DNA of 64,000 bases from Methyloceanibacter stevinii (GTDB lineage Bacteria; Pseudomonadota; Alphaproteobacteria; Rhizobiales; Methyloligellaceae). The stretch is from contig NZ_LPWE01000012.1 in assembly GCF_001723355.1 (NCBI RefSeq), forward strand, positions 248,001-312,000. The letters are read 5' to 3'. Positions within the stretch are counted from its first letter, which is position 1, and each line of letters begins with the position of its first letter. This document shows, one piece after another, positions 1-9,282 of this stretch. The position numbers and the translations under genes were made by a program. A model generated the notes under the pieces. It ran no database searches, was not told the origin of the DNA, and worked only from the letters and a program-made list of their open reading frames with translations.

Positions 1-835
1 AGGAGAATGACCGCGAGGCGCGGATCGCCCGGGCGAAGCGCATGTGCGCGAGCAGGAAAGCGCCTTCCGGGCGGCCGAAGCGCTCGGCAAGAAGGGCTAT
101 CAGTCCCAGCGGCAAGCTGACCAAGTCTACTCGTCGCTGCAAACGGCGAAGCACGAACTCCAAGAGGCGCTCATCGAGCTCGAGCGCATTGAGATCAAGG
201 CGCCGTTCGAGGGGGCGGTTCTATCGCGCCCCGTCGAGCTCGGCACGTATGTCGATACCAACGGCGAAGTGGCGACCATCGTGGACAACGACCCTCTCGT
301 CGTCAGTGTCCAGATTCCTCAGCAGAAGGTCGCCGATCTCAAGAGGGGTCAGATCGCGTCCGTGCACTTCGCAACCGGTCAGGAGCGTGACGGCAAGATC
401 CGCTATATCGCCGCGCGGGCCGACGAAGGGACCCGCACCTTCCGGGTGGAAATCGAACTGCCCAACGCGGATGGCTCAATACCGTCCGGCATCAGCGCCG
501 AAGCAACGATCCCCACGGGATCCGTGCTGGCGCAGTTTCTTTCGCCTGCCGACCTGTCTCTGAACGAGGCCGGAGCCCTCGGTGTCAAGACGGTCAACGA
601 CAAGGACCAGGTCGAGTTCCACGAGGCACAGATCGTCATGTCCGATGCCAACGGCGCCTGGGTCACCGGCCTTCCCAAGACGGCTCGCATCATCACGCTG
701 GGCCACGGCTACGTGCAGATCGGCGAGAACGTCCAGGTCGCTGAAGAAGAGGGAAGCAGCGGCGTCGCCGACACGCCGGAGGCATCCCCGCAGGTGGCGA
801 CTGGAAACGTCGCGAAGCCGACGGCAGCACAATGA
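1..835 (+). CDS. RND efflux pump periplasmic adaptor (membrane fusion protein), 5'-partial
   Basis: This is the adaptor subunit that would connect the inner-membrane pump encoded next door to an outer-membrane channel. The window opens inside the gene, so the N-terminal anchor and first lipoyl half are absent. Visible are the second arm of the coiled-coil hairpin, a lipoyl half-motif (IKAPFEGAVLSR, then GTYV), a beta-barrel domain and an acidic, Ala-rich C-terminus. The frame breaks at about 38-44: bases 3-41 read E-N-D-R-E-A-R-I-A-R-A-K-R in one frame and the protein resumes at VREQESAF in another, as if one base were missing. The stop overlaps the permease ATG (ATGA), so the two are translationally coupled. 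Family assignment is secure, substrate unknown. Confidence 0.85.
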
Positions 836-3800
836 ACGCGATCATAGACGCCGCTTTCGAGCGAACGCGCACGGTAGTGCTCGCGTTCGTCATGATCGTC
901 GTCATGGGCGCGGTCGCCTACACGACGATCCCCAAAGAAGCCGATCCGGACATTCAAATCCCCATCATCTACGTCTCGATGACCTATGAGGGAATCTCGC
1001 CTGAGGATTCCGAACGGCTGCTCGTGCGCCCGATGGAGAAGGAACTCCAGGCCATCGAGGGCATCAAGGAGATGCGCTCGATGGCGGGCGAAGGCTACGG
1101 CTCCGTCACGCTCGAATTCTATGCCGGCTTCGATTCGAACAAGGCCCTCGCCGACGTGCGCGAGAAGGTCGACATCGCGCGGGCGGAGTTACCCATCGAG
1201 ACCGACGAACCCCGCGTGAACGAAGTCAACATCGCCCTCTTTCCCGTGATCACGGTCGGGCTGTCGGGGAATGTGCCGGAGCGCACGCTCGTACGCATCG
1301 CCCGCGATCTCCGGGACAAGATCGAAGGATTGAGCGGCGTCCTCGACGTCGATATCGGCGGCGACCGGGAGGAGCTGCTCGAGGTCGTTGTCGATCCGAT
1401 GATGCTCGAGACATACAACATCTCCTTCGCCGACATTTCGAACACCGTCGCACGCAACAACAGGCTCGTGGCCGCAGGCGCGCTAGAGTCCGTCGCCGGG
1501 CGCACGCTCCTCAAGGTCCCCGGCGTCCTCGAAGACGTCCGGGATATTCTGGACCTGCCGGTGAAGGTCTCTGGCGATACAGTCGTCAAGTTCAGCGACG
1601 TTGCCTCCGTGCGGCGCACCTTCAAGGACCCGCAAGGCTTTGCGCGGGTCGGCGGCAATCCGGCCCTGGCGCTGGAAGTCAAGAAGCGCGTCGGCGCCAA
1701 TATCGTCGAGACCATCGAAGACGTCCGCCGCATTGTCTCGGAGGAGCAGGCCAACTGGCCGCCCGGTGTCGAAGTCAGCTACATGCAGGATAAGTCGAAG
1801 CAGATTCGCGACATCCTGGCAGACCTTCAGAACAACGTGCTGGCCGCGATCGCGCTCGTGATGATCGTGATCGTCGCGGCGATCGGCATACGGCCGGCCA
1901 TCCTTGTCGGCCTCGCAATTCCAGGCTCGTTCCTTGCCGGCATCCTCGCCATCTCCTGGATCGGACTCACGTTGAACATCGTCGTGTTGTTCAGCCTGAT
2001 CCTGGTGGTCGGCATGCTCGTGGACGGCGCCATCGTCACGACGGAACTGGCCGACCGCAAGATGCTCGAGGGACAGACTCCCAAGCAGGCTTACGCGGAA
2101 GCGGCAAAGCGCATGGCTTGGCCGATCACCGCCTCCACCGCCACGACACTGGCCGTGTTCCTTCCGTTGCTTTTCTGGCCAGGCATCGTCGGCGAATTCA
2201 TGAAATTCCTGCCGATCACCGTCCTCGTCACGCTCGCCGCCTCGCTGGCCATGGCGCTCGTGTTCATTCCCGTTCTGGGCGGCCTCATCGGCTCGGCCGA
2301 CAAGAGCAACACCCACCTGCTCGAAGCGATCCGCGCAGCCGAAGACGGCGATCTCAACAAGATCGGCGGGATGGCCGGGGGCTACCTGCGAATGCTGCGG
2401 GGACTGCTGGCGCATCCGGCCAAGGTTCTCGGCGTGGCGGTGGTGCTCCTCATCGGGACCTATGCCGCGTTCGGCGTGTTTGGACGCGGCGTCGAGTTCT
2501 TCCCCGATGTCGATCAAGACATTGGCCAAGTCCAGGTCCGCGCGCGCGGCGACCTGTCGGTCACGGAAATGGACGCCATCGTGCGCAAGGTCGAGGCTCG
2601 CCTGCTGACGATGCCCTATTTCGACGCCGTGTATGCCCGAACCATCGGCTCGGGCGCGGGACCCTCGCAAAACGAAATGGCCGAAGACGTCATCGGCGTC
2701 GTCCAGTTCGAAATGATGAACTGGCGCACGCGCCCGCCCGCGTCCCAGGTTCTCCAGGAGGTCCGCAACCGGACGGCCGATATTCCGGGCGTCATCCTCG
2801 AAGTGCGTAAACAGGAGGCCGGCCCCTCGGCCGGCAAGCCCCTCGAACTTCTGGTCACCTCGCGCGACCCGAAGAAGATGACCGGGGTCGTCGAGCAGGT
2901 ACTCGAACAGATCGATAAGATCGGCGGCTTCGTGGATATCGAGGACAGCCGTCCCCTCCCCGGCATCGAGTGGCGCGTCAAAGTCGACCGCGAACGGGCG
3001 GCCCGTCAGGGCGCCGACGTCACGCTTGTCGGGCAAGTCGTGAGCATGGTCACGAACGGGCTGTACGTGGCCGAGTACCGGCCGGACGATGCGGACGAGG
3101 AAGTGGAGATCCGACTGCGCGTGCCCTTCGACAAGCGCAACCTCGAACAGCTGAACCGCCTGCGTCTGACGACGGAGAAGGGTCAGGTCCCGATCGGCAA
3201 TTTCGTTCGCTTCGTGCCCGCACAGAAGACAGGCTTCCTCAAGCGCACCGAGGCTCGGCGAATTCTTGAGATCAAGGCTGACGTTGCCGACGGACTCCTC
3301 GTCGACGAGCAAGTGCGCAAGCTCAAGGCCGCGGTCGCCGAGATGGACCTCGATCCCTCCGTGAGCATCCGATTCAAAGGACAGGACGAGGACCAGCAAG
3401 AGGCGGCCAACTTCCTCATGGCGGCCTTCTTCATCGCCATCTTCATGATGGTCGCGATCCTGGTGACCCAGTTCAACAGCTTCTATCAGACGACGCTGGT
3501 GCTGAGTGCTATCGTGTTCTCGACGGCCGGCGTGATGATTGGACTGCTCGCGACCAATCAGCCGTTCGGCATCGTGATGTGCGGCATCGGCATCATCGCG
3601 CTCGCCGGCATTGTCGTGAACAACAACATCGTGCTTATCGATACGTATAACGACTTGCGGTCACACGGCATGCCGGCGCAGGAGGCCATCCTGCGCACCG
3701 CGGCCCAACGTGTTCGCCCGGTTCTGTTGACCTCGATCACGACCGTCTTGGGCCTCGTGCCTATGGTCTTCGCGATCAGCATCGACATTATCGGCCAGGA

Positions 3801-4080
3801 CGTCTCCATCGGCGCACCGTCCACACAGTGGTGGACGCAGCTCTCGAGCGCCATCGCCGGCGGCTTGACCTTTGCGACGATCCTGACGCTCCTGCTGACG
3901 CCCTGCCTGCTCATGTTGGGGGACAACGTCACGGAGTGGTGGCGCCGCCGCGCCGCCAGGCGCGCGGAACGCCTTGGCGGTACAAGCCACAGCAGGCCGC
4001 CGAGTAACGGCGCGCCTACGCTGCGCAATCAGACCTTACTTGGATTTGTCGACAGTAAATGCAGCTGTGCCGCCGCTTGA
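832..4080 (+). CDS. RND family efflux transporter permease
   Basis: Proton-driven inner-membrane efflux pump of the AcrB/MdtB/CzcA superfamily, about 1,080 residues as expected. The usual duplicated layout is visible: a TM segment near residues 12-32, a large periplasmic loop, a TM bundle around 340-540, a second loop and a final TM bundle around 870-1040. In the TM4 proton-relay motif the sequence is GMLVDGAIV, so the second Asp of the AcrB Asp-Asp pair is Gly; the TM10 motif reads GIVVNNNIVLID. This resembles a distinct alphaproteobacterial RND branch, and the substrate cannot be predicted. The last 24 codons look unnatural: one lost base near 3980 would give an ending Y-K-P-Q-Q-A-A-E with a stop at 4005-4007. 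It is in an operon with the adaptor upstream. Confidence 0.92.
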   Translation: MNAIIDAAFERTRTVVLAFVMIVVMGAVAYTTIPKEADPDIQIPIIYVSMTYEGISPEDSERLLVRPMEKELQAIEGIKEMRSMAGEGYGSVTLEFYAGFDSNKALADVREKVDIARAELPIETDEPRVNEVNIALFPVITVGLSGNVPERTLVRIARDLRDKIEGLSGVLDVDIGGDREELLEVVVDPMMLETYNISFADISNTVARNNRLVAAGALESVAGRTLLKVPGVLEDVRDILDLPVKVSGDTVVKFSDVASVRRTFKDPQGFARVGGNPALALEVKKRVGANIVETIEDVRRIVSEEQANWPPGVEVSYMQDKSKQIRDILADLQNNVLAAIALVMIVIVAAIGIRPAILVGLAIPGSFLAGILAISWIGLTLNIVVLFSLILVVGMLVDGAIVTTELADRKMLEGQTPKQAYAEAAKRMAWPITASTATTLAVFLPLLFWPGIVGEFMKFLPITVLVTLAASLAMALVFIPVLGGLIGSADKSNTHLLEAIRAAEDGDLNKIGGMAGGYLRMLRGLLAHPAKVLGVAVVLLIGTYAAFGVFGRGVEFFPDVDQDIGQVQVRARGDLSVTEMDAIVRKVEARLLTMPYFDAVYARTIGSGAGPSQNEMAEDVIGVVQFEMMNWRTRPPASQVLQEVRNRTADIPGVILEVRKQEAGPSAGKPLELLVTSRDPKKMTGVVEQVLEQIDKIGGFVDIEDSRPLPGIEWRVKVDRERAARQGADVTLVGQVVSMVTNGLYVAEYRPDDADEEVEIRLRVPFDKRNLEQLNRLRLTTEKGQVPIGNFVRFVPAQKTGFLKRTEARRILEIKADVADGLLVDEQVRKLKAAVAEMDLDPSVSIRFKGQDEDQQEAANFLMAAFFIAIFMMVAILVTQFNSFYQTTLVLSAIVFSTAGVMIGLLATNQPFGIVMCGIGIIALAGIVVNNNIVLIDTYNDLRSHGMPAQEAILRTAAQRVRPVLLTSITTVLGLVPMVFAISIDIIGQDVSIGAPSTQWWTQLSSAIAGGLTFATILTLLLTPCLLMLGDNVTEWWRRRAARRAERLGGTSHSRPPSNGAPTLRNQTLLGFVDSKCSCAAA

Positions 4081-4096
4081 CGCGGCGGTATGCGCC

Positions 4097-4804
4097 CTAA
4101 CCGAAGGCGGTCGGCTCGGCCTCTTTCGGCATGGCCTCGGCCCGGGACGGGCTCGTGTTCAGGATCGCCGCCAGTTCGTCCAGCGAGACCAGGATGTCGT
4201 TGAGCGCCTCGACCACCTCCTCGGACGGGGCGGCGGCCGTCTCATCGGTAAATGAGTAGTCTTCGAGGATCACCAACGCTCGCTCCAGGTGACCGATGAT
4301 GCCCTCGTTCTTCTTGATCTGACCCTGGATGGCCACCTCGTGCCAATCGAGGACCCGCGCCACCAGATCGCCCTCGCCTTCTTCTTTCCGCTTGGCCCGC
4401 GCGCGCAGCCGGGAGAGCCGTTCGCCGGCGCGCTGCTGGTGGGCAACGCTCGCCTTGCGGGCGGCGATGTCGTCCTTGATCGCTTTTTCGATCAAGTCGC
4501 CGATATCCAGCGTGGCCAGGTCCTGTTCGGCATGAATGATGAGGCCGAGCTTCTCGGCGATGATTTCGATGGCCCCGCCGTCCCGATTGTCGGGCTGCGT
4601 GAGTTCGACCTCGCCCGTCTTGTCGTAATGGGCCCGGCGGTCTTCGTCCGATAGCACCGAATAGGCCACCACGAGCTGGTTGAAGGCTTCAACCGTGCCA
4701 CCCGTGTCTGGGTGCGCTGTCTTGGCTTTCTTTCGGTAGGCTTTGTGGATGTCCTTGCGCGGCGCGGTCCGCATGATACCCAAGATTTTGTACAGATCGA
4801 TCAC
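4097..4804 (-). CDS. J-domain (DnaJ-like) protein
   Basis: A 235-residue protein with an N-terminal J domain (residues 1-65) carrying the HPD tripeptide at 31-33, the motif that stimulates Hsp70 (DnaK) ATPase. The Gly/Phe-rich and zinc-finger regions of true DnaJ are missing. The remainder is Glu/Lys-rich and probably helical (about residues 80-200). It is therefore a specialised co-chaperone of unknown client rather than DnaJ itself. It converges with the RND permease gene; a small GC-rich inverted repeat at 4070-4088 lies between the two stops, without a T-tract. Confidence 0.8.
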   Translation of the reverse strand: MIDLYKILGIMRTAPRKDIHKAYRKKAKTAHPDTGGTVEAFNQLVVAYSVLSDEDRRAHYDKTGEVELTQPDNRDGGAIEIIAEKLGLIIHAEQDLATLDIGDLIEKAIKDDIAARKASVAHQQRAGERLSRLRARAKRKEEGEGDLVARVLDWHEVAIQGQIKKNEGIIGHLERALVILEDYSFTDETAAAPSEEVVEALNDILVSLDELAAILNTSPSRAEAMPKEAEPTAFG

Positions 4805-5178
4805 CGTAAATCCCCCGGCGCCCCAGGAAAACTCCCAGGAAAAACCCCAGTTCGCTCCGGCCCCCCCGAAGCGAACGCATCTCTCAAACGCAGCACTGAA
4901 ACCTTAACGTCTCATGACGATGGTTTGTGTCTTGCTCATGGCATCCGACCTATTGGGGCCCCTAACATGGCGCGAAAAGTGCCCTTTTCCAAAGCCAGAC
5001 CACAGTCATAACGGCGTTGGACCCGGCTGGTTCCAGCTTGGCAGCGCTTGAGCAAAAGTTGGTAAGGCACTATGCCAATGGTCACTTATCCTCGCTGGCC
5101 AAGAACGCATAACATGGATGCCTAACATCCGGTGCCCGCGACCGGGTTCCACGAATTCAAACTAGGGAAGAAACGCAC
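4805..5178. other. Intergenic region between divergent J-domain and secreted-protein genes
   Basis: A 374-bp region that should hold promoters for both neighbours. No convincing coding sequence, tRNA or strong terminator is seen. A purine-rich ribosome-binding site (agggaag) lies just before the ATG at 5179. Confidence 0.5.
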
Positions 5179-5724
5179 ATGCTACGAGTATTTATCCTTG
5201 CCGCCCTCGCCCTATGCGCCGGTCTGATGGGCCTGAGCACGGCGTCCCATGCCGCCGAGATGCAGGGACAGGCCAAGATGATTCTGGACCCGGCGGTTCA
5301 TGGCCTCAAGCGGCTGGAACCGCTCCAGCTCGGCGTCGATGGCGACTCCAGCAAGATGTCCCCGACCGAATACACGCTGAAGTCCGGTCAAGGCTATCGC
5401 TGGAAGATCAAGGCCTCCGACCTGACCGAGTACGCGCTGGTCATGCCGGAATTCGTGCGGAACATCTGGGTCCGGAAGATCGAAGTCGGCGAGCCGGAAG
5501 TCGAGATCAAGGCCGTCACCTTCGACGAGCTCGAATTCGAAGACGGCGGTGAGGTGGAAGTGTTCTTCGTCGCGGTCCGCCCCGGCACCTACAAATTCGG
5601 CCCGCGCGGCCTGATGGAACGTGGGATGGTCGGCACGATCACCGTCGAGGGTCCCGACAGCCTCAACATCGCGCCGATGAGACGCGGTAAGGCTGCCGAC
5701 GACGATGACGACGACGAGAAGTAG
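5179..5724 (+). CDS. Secreted cupredoxin-like protein without copper ligands
   Basis: A 181-residue exported protein with a clear signal peptide (residues 1-26, cleaving after SHAAE or nearby). The C-terminal half reads like a cupredoxin fold: a hydrophobic strand, then PGTYKFGPRGLMERGMVGTITVE, where copper proteins have a Cys-x(n)-His-x(n)-Met ligand set. Here the Cys and His positions are not conserved and the mature protein has no cysteine, so copper binding is unlikely. The tail is an Asp/Glu run (seven acidic residues before the final Lys). Function unknown. It is monocistronic, followed 35 bp downstream by a strong terminator. Confidence 0.75.
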   Translation: MLRVFILAALALCAGLMGLSTASHAAEMQGQAKMILDPAVHGLKRLEPLQLGVDGDSSKMSPTEYTLKSGQGYRWKIKASDLTEYALVMPEFVRNIWVRKIEVGEPEVEIKAVTFDELEFEDGGEVEVFFVAVRPGTYKFGPRGLMERGMVGTITVEGPDSLNIAPMRRGKAADDDDDDEK

Positions 5725-5759
5725 CCGCTGCTAGTCGCGCCGCTCGATCGGACATGACA

Positions 5760-5790
5760 ATGCCCGCCCCGACTCGGGGCGGGCATTTTT
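5760..5790 (+). terminator. Rho-independent terminator
   Basis: A perfect GC-rich stem (ATGCCCGCCCC paired with GGGGCGGGCAT, loop GACTC) is followed by a T-tract at 5786-5790. It ends transcription of the secreted cupredoxin-like gene at 5179-5724. Confidence 0.93.
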
Positions 5791-5825
5791 GTTGTTCCCG
5801 CTGTTTCTAGTCCGTCAGTCCACGA

Positions 5826-6098
5826 TCAGTCGAACGAGTGACCCCAGCGTTGGGTCGCACGGGTCTTAGTGACCTCGCCGGAATTGATCAAAGCCGCCAC
5901 GCAATGCCGCGACAGGCTCTGCCCGGCCTTGTCCATGCAACGACGCAAACCTGGATCGTCGATCGCATGTGCGGAACAGAAACGCTTGTAGTCATTGCGG
6001 CAGGCGCCCTGGACGGTGCCCGAATAGGCCAAGGCGGACGAGGCGAACGCGGCAAGCGTTGCGCCAAACACGAGTGTGGGGAGAAGTCTCCCAGACAT
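5826..6098 (-). CDS. Small secreted Cys-rich protein
   Basis: A 90-residue protein with a signal peptide (residues 1-24, ending SALA). The mature part has a C-x7-FC-x12-C-x10-C pattern (ACRNDYKRFC, RRCMDKAG, RHCVAAL), like the cysteine-rich GLG1-type repeat found in small exported proteins of Rhizobiales. It has one repeat unit only. Role unknown, presumably periplasmic. An upstream purine stretch (aggag within the reverse complement of 6105-6115) is a good ribosome-binding site and supports this start. Confidence 0.7.
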   Translation of the reverse strand: MSGRLLPTLVFGATLAAFASSALAYSGTVQGACRNDYKRFCSAHAIDDPGLRRCMDKAGQSLSRHCVAALINSGEVTKTRATQRWGHSFD

Positions 6099-6325
6099 AG
6101 GTAATACTCCTTTTTGCTCGGTGCCCCTCTGAGCATCGTCGCCAGAGTCGCATAGGCCGCATGAACCGCCGATGAATGATGTCCGCTGGGACGTCGTGGG
6201 CAGTCCCTCGGGCAGCGACGATCCAACACAAGCGGTTTTTTGCGGACAAAAGCGCCGAACTCATGCCACGGTTGGCAACCATCGTTGAGTCCAAATCACG
6301 CGCCCTCTACTGACCGGGACCCAAG

Positions 6326-7374
6326 GTGTATCTTCTCCTTGCCGTCATTGTCCTTCTGCTTCTCTTTGCGGCGTCTTATGGCGGCCCCGGTACATGGGTC
6401 GCGCTCGCATCGTCGACCTGTCTGTCCTGCTCGTTGCCGGCGTCGCCTTCATCGCAAACGCCGGAAGCGCCGGGCCCTATTTCAACGCACTTGCCGCACA
6501 ATCGCCGACGCTGTTCCAGGCCGGCGTGCAAGATCTTGCTTTCGCCGCGGAAAGCACCGCGGCGGCGTTCGCGGAGGGACGCCGGCGCGCTGCCACCGAG
6601 GAGACAGCCGTTCAATCCACGGCACCGACACCGCCTGCACCCGACACAAGAGATCAGGATACCGGCGACTGGCTTGATCTCAGTTGGCTGACCCCGACAG
6701 ATTGGCTCTTCGCGGCGGCGGACTGGCTCGATCCTGCGGGCTGGTTCGAGGCCCAAGATCCGAGCGCACCCGAAGTCGACCTCCGCGTAGGCAACGAGGC
6801 CCCGGTGACGACGGAGCCTCAAGCCCAAGCCCCGCAGGCACCGATGCCGACGGTCCGTTCGATGATGCATCCGCGCGACGAGGCCGCGCAGCGTCCTGCC
6901 GCCGGCGCGCCTTCCTACCGGATTGTCACCGCGCCTTCGGAAGAAGCCGCGCCCATCACCGGATCACTTCCCGACAATCCCAGCACGCCGGTCACTTGGC
7001 TCGCGGGCGCAGCCGTTCCCGCAGGCATGAGCAATGTCCTGCTCACGGGGACGAATGTCTCGAACCAACCGCTTGAGGATATTCAGGCGACGTTGAAGCC
7101 CGATTCCGGAGCAACGCCCACCGGCCTCGACAATGTCACGCTGAGCCTACGTGTCGAGGGTCCGGATGGAACAGCCGTGCCCGGCGCGTCCGTACCGCCC
7201 GGCGCGCGGTTTCACCTGGAAGCCGCGGGCCTATCCAACGATGCCGCAAATGAGCTTGGCGCCGCCATCGTATCCTTCGCGTACTCGCAAGGCGGACGGC
7301 GCCGCACCTCGATCATGTATCTGAAGCAGACCGCCCTTGGTGGCGCTCTTGATGGCGGCACGGAACCGCAATAG
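6326..7374 (+). CDS. Hypothetical membrane-anchored protein, probable frameshift near the N-terminus
   Basis: Unrecognised protein. A GTG at 6326 opens a very hydrophobic helix (VYLLLAVIVLLLLFAASYGG) and then GTWVALA; after one apparent lost base near 6410-6420 the frame continues as VDLSVLLVAGVAFIANAG, giving two adjacent membrane helices. The total length becomes a whole number of codons if one base is restored. Without this correction the gene would start at 6394. The middle is Pro/Ala/Asp-rich and low complexity. The C-terminal 120 residues form a compact domain with alternating hydrophobic strands (NVLLTGTNVSNQPLEDIQATL), suggesting a periplasmic beta-sandwich. Function unknown. Confidence 0.55.
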
Positions 7375-7381
7375 GCGTGCG

Positions 7382-7783
7382 CTACTCGGCGCTCGCAGGC
7401 TCGCCGACCTCTTTGGCCTTCCGTACAAGCTCGTTCAGCGACATCTGACAGTAAGGGCGCAAGCCTGACTCGCCGCTGCGCTCGAGAATCTTGAAGCTGT
7501 CGTTCTTGTCGGCAACCGCCTGCCGCTTCAGGTGCGCTGTGTTGAGGTCATGGTCCCGGCCGAGATAGTACTTCTCGATCGCCACCAGCGCGGTGCCGGC
7601 CGTGTCGACATCGTCTTTCGTCAATTGCGCGTGCCGCGCGCATTGCTCGACGATCTCGTACTCGGCGTAATAGTTCTTGAGCGCTACCGACAGACTGATC
7701 GCCGCGCTGGCCGGAGCCGCCGCCACGATCGCACCGGCCAAAAGCATCCCCCACACGCCGAAATGGCGAGCCACAAGCCGCAT
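7382..7783 (-). CDS. Small exported hypothetical protein
   Basis: Starting at 7783 gives 133 residues with a good signal peptide (MRLVARHFGVWGMLLAGAIV, cleaving after ASA) and a GGGGA ribosome-binding site upstream; the longer form beginning at 7888 would bury the signal peptide. The mature protein is helical with two cysteines (VEQCARHA and RPYCQMSL) that could form a disulphide. It converges with the preceding hypothetical gene, whose stop is 7 bp away. No known domain recognised. Confidence 0.65.
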   Translation of the reverse strand: MRLVARHFGVWGMLLAGAIVAAAPASAAISLSVALKNYYAEYEIVEQCARHAQLTKDDVDTAGTALVAIEKYYLGRDHDLNTAHLKRQAVADKNDSFKILERSGESGLRPYCQMSLNELVRKAKEVGEPASAE

Positions 7784-8018
7784 CTTCGAATCCCCTGAAG
7801 CTGACTTCCAAGCGGAAGGCCACTTCGTAGCCGAACTTCTGCGTCGCAACAATGGCAGGGAGGCAACACTCGCGCCCGGAATTGCCAAAGCCCCCCATTA
7901 CGGCTGGCTCCGAGTAACGCCCGGCGACGATCGATGCTAAATCTCGCACCACTCTCGCTCGAAGCCGGGGGCCGCCTTCTTCAAGAACGCGAAGTCAGGA
8001 CCACGAAGACTTAAGTCC

Positions 8019-9269
8019 ATGATCACGACCAGCCTGATCGTCTCGTGCCTGATTTTCCTGCTCATTGCGATCCGGCAATGGCTGCCGCCGCCGGTGCGCA
8101 TCTGGCACATCATGGTCGCGGGCGCAGGTCTACTGCTTCTGCTGGGAGAGATTTCTCCGGCCAACGCCTGGGCAGCGATCGATTGGAACGTCATCGCATA
8201 CCTGTTCGGCGTCTTCGCAATCGGGTCCGCCCTCTATGACGCCGGCGTCTCACACCTGATCGGCCGGCGCATCGCCGCCATGACATCGCAAAACGCGGCG
8301 CTCGCCGTGGTGATCGTGGCCACGACGATCTGCTCGGCGGTGCTGACCAACGACGCATCGGCCATCATCGGTACGCCGATCATTCTGATGCTCGCTCGGG
8401 CGTTGCGCCTGCCCGCGGGACCCCTCCTCATCGCCCTGTGCGCCACCGTCACGGTCGGCAGCATGTTCAGTCCCGTCGGCAACCCACAGAACATTCTGAT
8501 CGCAACCCGCGGCGGTCTCGCAAATCCGGTGGCCACATTCCTGTTGTGGCTGACCGTGCCGGCGGCGCTGTCGCTGGTCGTCGTCTATCTATGGTCGCGT
8601 TTCCTGATCTCACGCGGCAACGACGGTACCAACATCGATCTCCACGAACTGCAGGAGCCGTCGGCCAACGGCAACGCCTGGCCGGCTTACCTCGGTGTTG
8701 GGCTCCTGGCCGTGCTGATCGTGGGCGACAGCGTGATGCAAGGCTTGGGGCACACCCAGAGGATCCCGTTCGGGATCGCGAGCCTGATCGCCTGCGCGCC
8801 CGTCTTTCTCTTCAGCCCCAATCGCGCAGCGGTCGTCAAGGAACTCGACTGGGCCACCCTCGCCTTCTTCGTGGCCATGTTCATCGTGACTGGCTCCCTG
8901 CTGCAATCCGGGTCGCTGCAGGCCATGCTCGGGGCGCGGCAAGCGGACCTCGGCGAATTGCCCGTGATCGCGCTCGTCAGTTTCTGGGCCAGCCAGATCT
9001 TCTCGAACGTGCCGGTGGTGGAGATATATCTCCATCTCGTGCACGACTGGGAAATCCCAGAACTGATGATGCTGGCCGGCATTTCCACCCTCGCCGGGAA
9101 CCTCTTCATCATCAGCGCGGCGAGCAACGTGATTGTCGTTCAGCAGGCGGAGCGTTTCGGCAAGACGCCGTTCACTTTCTGGCGGTTCACCCTGGGTGTG
9201 CTGCCCATCACCGTCGCCTCCGTCGCCATCACCTATGCCTGGATCGCGTTCGTCGCGTCGATGGGCTGA
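8019..9269 (+). CDS. Ion transporter superfamily (ArsB/NhaD/SLC13-like) permease
   Basis: A 416-residue inner-membrane carrier with 10 to 12 hydrophobic helices. Each half carries the re-entrant-loop style motif of this superfamily: LTNDASAIIGTPI and SMFSPVGNPQNIL in the first half, FSNVPVVEIYL and GNLFIISAASNVIV in the second. This arrangement is typical of arsenite (ArsB), Na+/H+ (NhaD) and anion/sodium symporters. There is no neighbouring arsR or arsC, so an arsenic role is not supported. Substrate unresolved. It stands alone on the plus strand and is convergent with the XRE-cupin regulator. Confidence 0.8.
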   Translation: MITTSLIVSCLIFLLIAIRQWLPPPVRIWHIMVAGAGLLLLLGEISPANAWAAIDWNVIAYLFGVFAIGSALYDAGVSHLIGRRIAAMTSQNAALAVVIVATTICSAVLTNDASAIIGTPIILMLARALRLPAGPLLIALCATVTVGSMFSPVGNPQNILIATRGGLANPVATFLLWLTVPAALSLVVVYLWSRFLISRGNDGTNIDLHELQEPSANGNAWPAYLGVGLLAVLIVGDSVMQGLGHTQRIPFGIASLIACAPVFLFSPNRAAVVKELDWATLAFFVAMFIVTGSLLQSGSLQAMLGARQADLGELPVIALVSFWASQIFSNVPVVEIYLHLVHDWEIPELMMLAGISTLAGNLFIISAASNVIVVQQAERFGKTPFTFWRFTLGVLPITVASVAITYAWIAFVASMG

Positions 9270-9282
9270 GAGAACCTTTCTA

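Noticed and set aside
8019-9269. Arsenite efflux pump ArsB
   Set aside because: The superfamily motifs fit, but there is no arsR, arsC or arsA nearby and no arsenic-specific feature, so only the superfamily is assigned.
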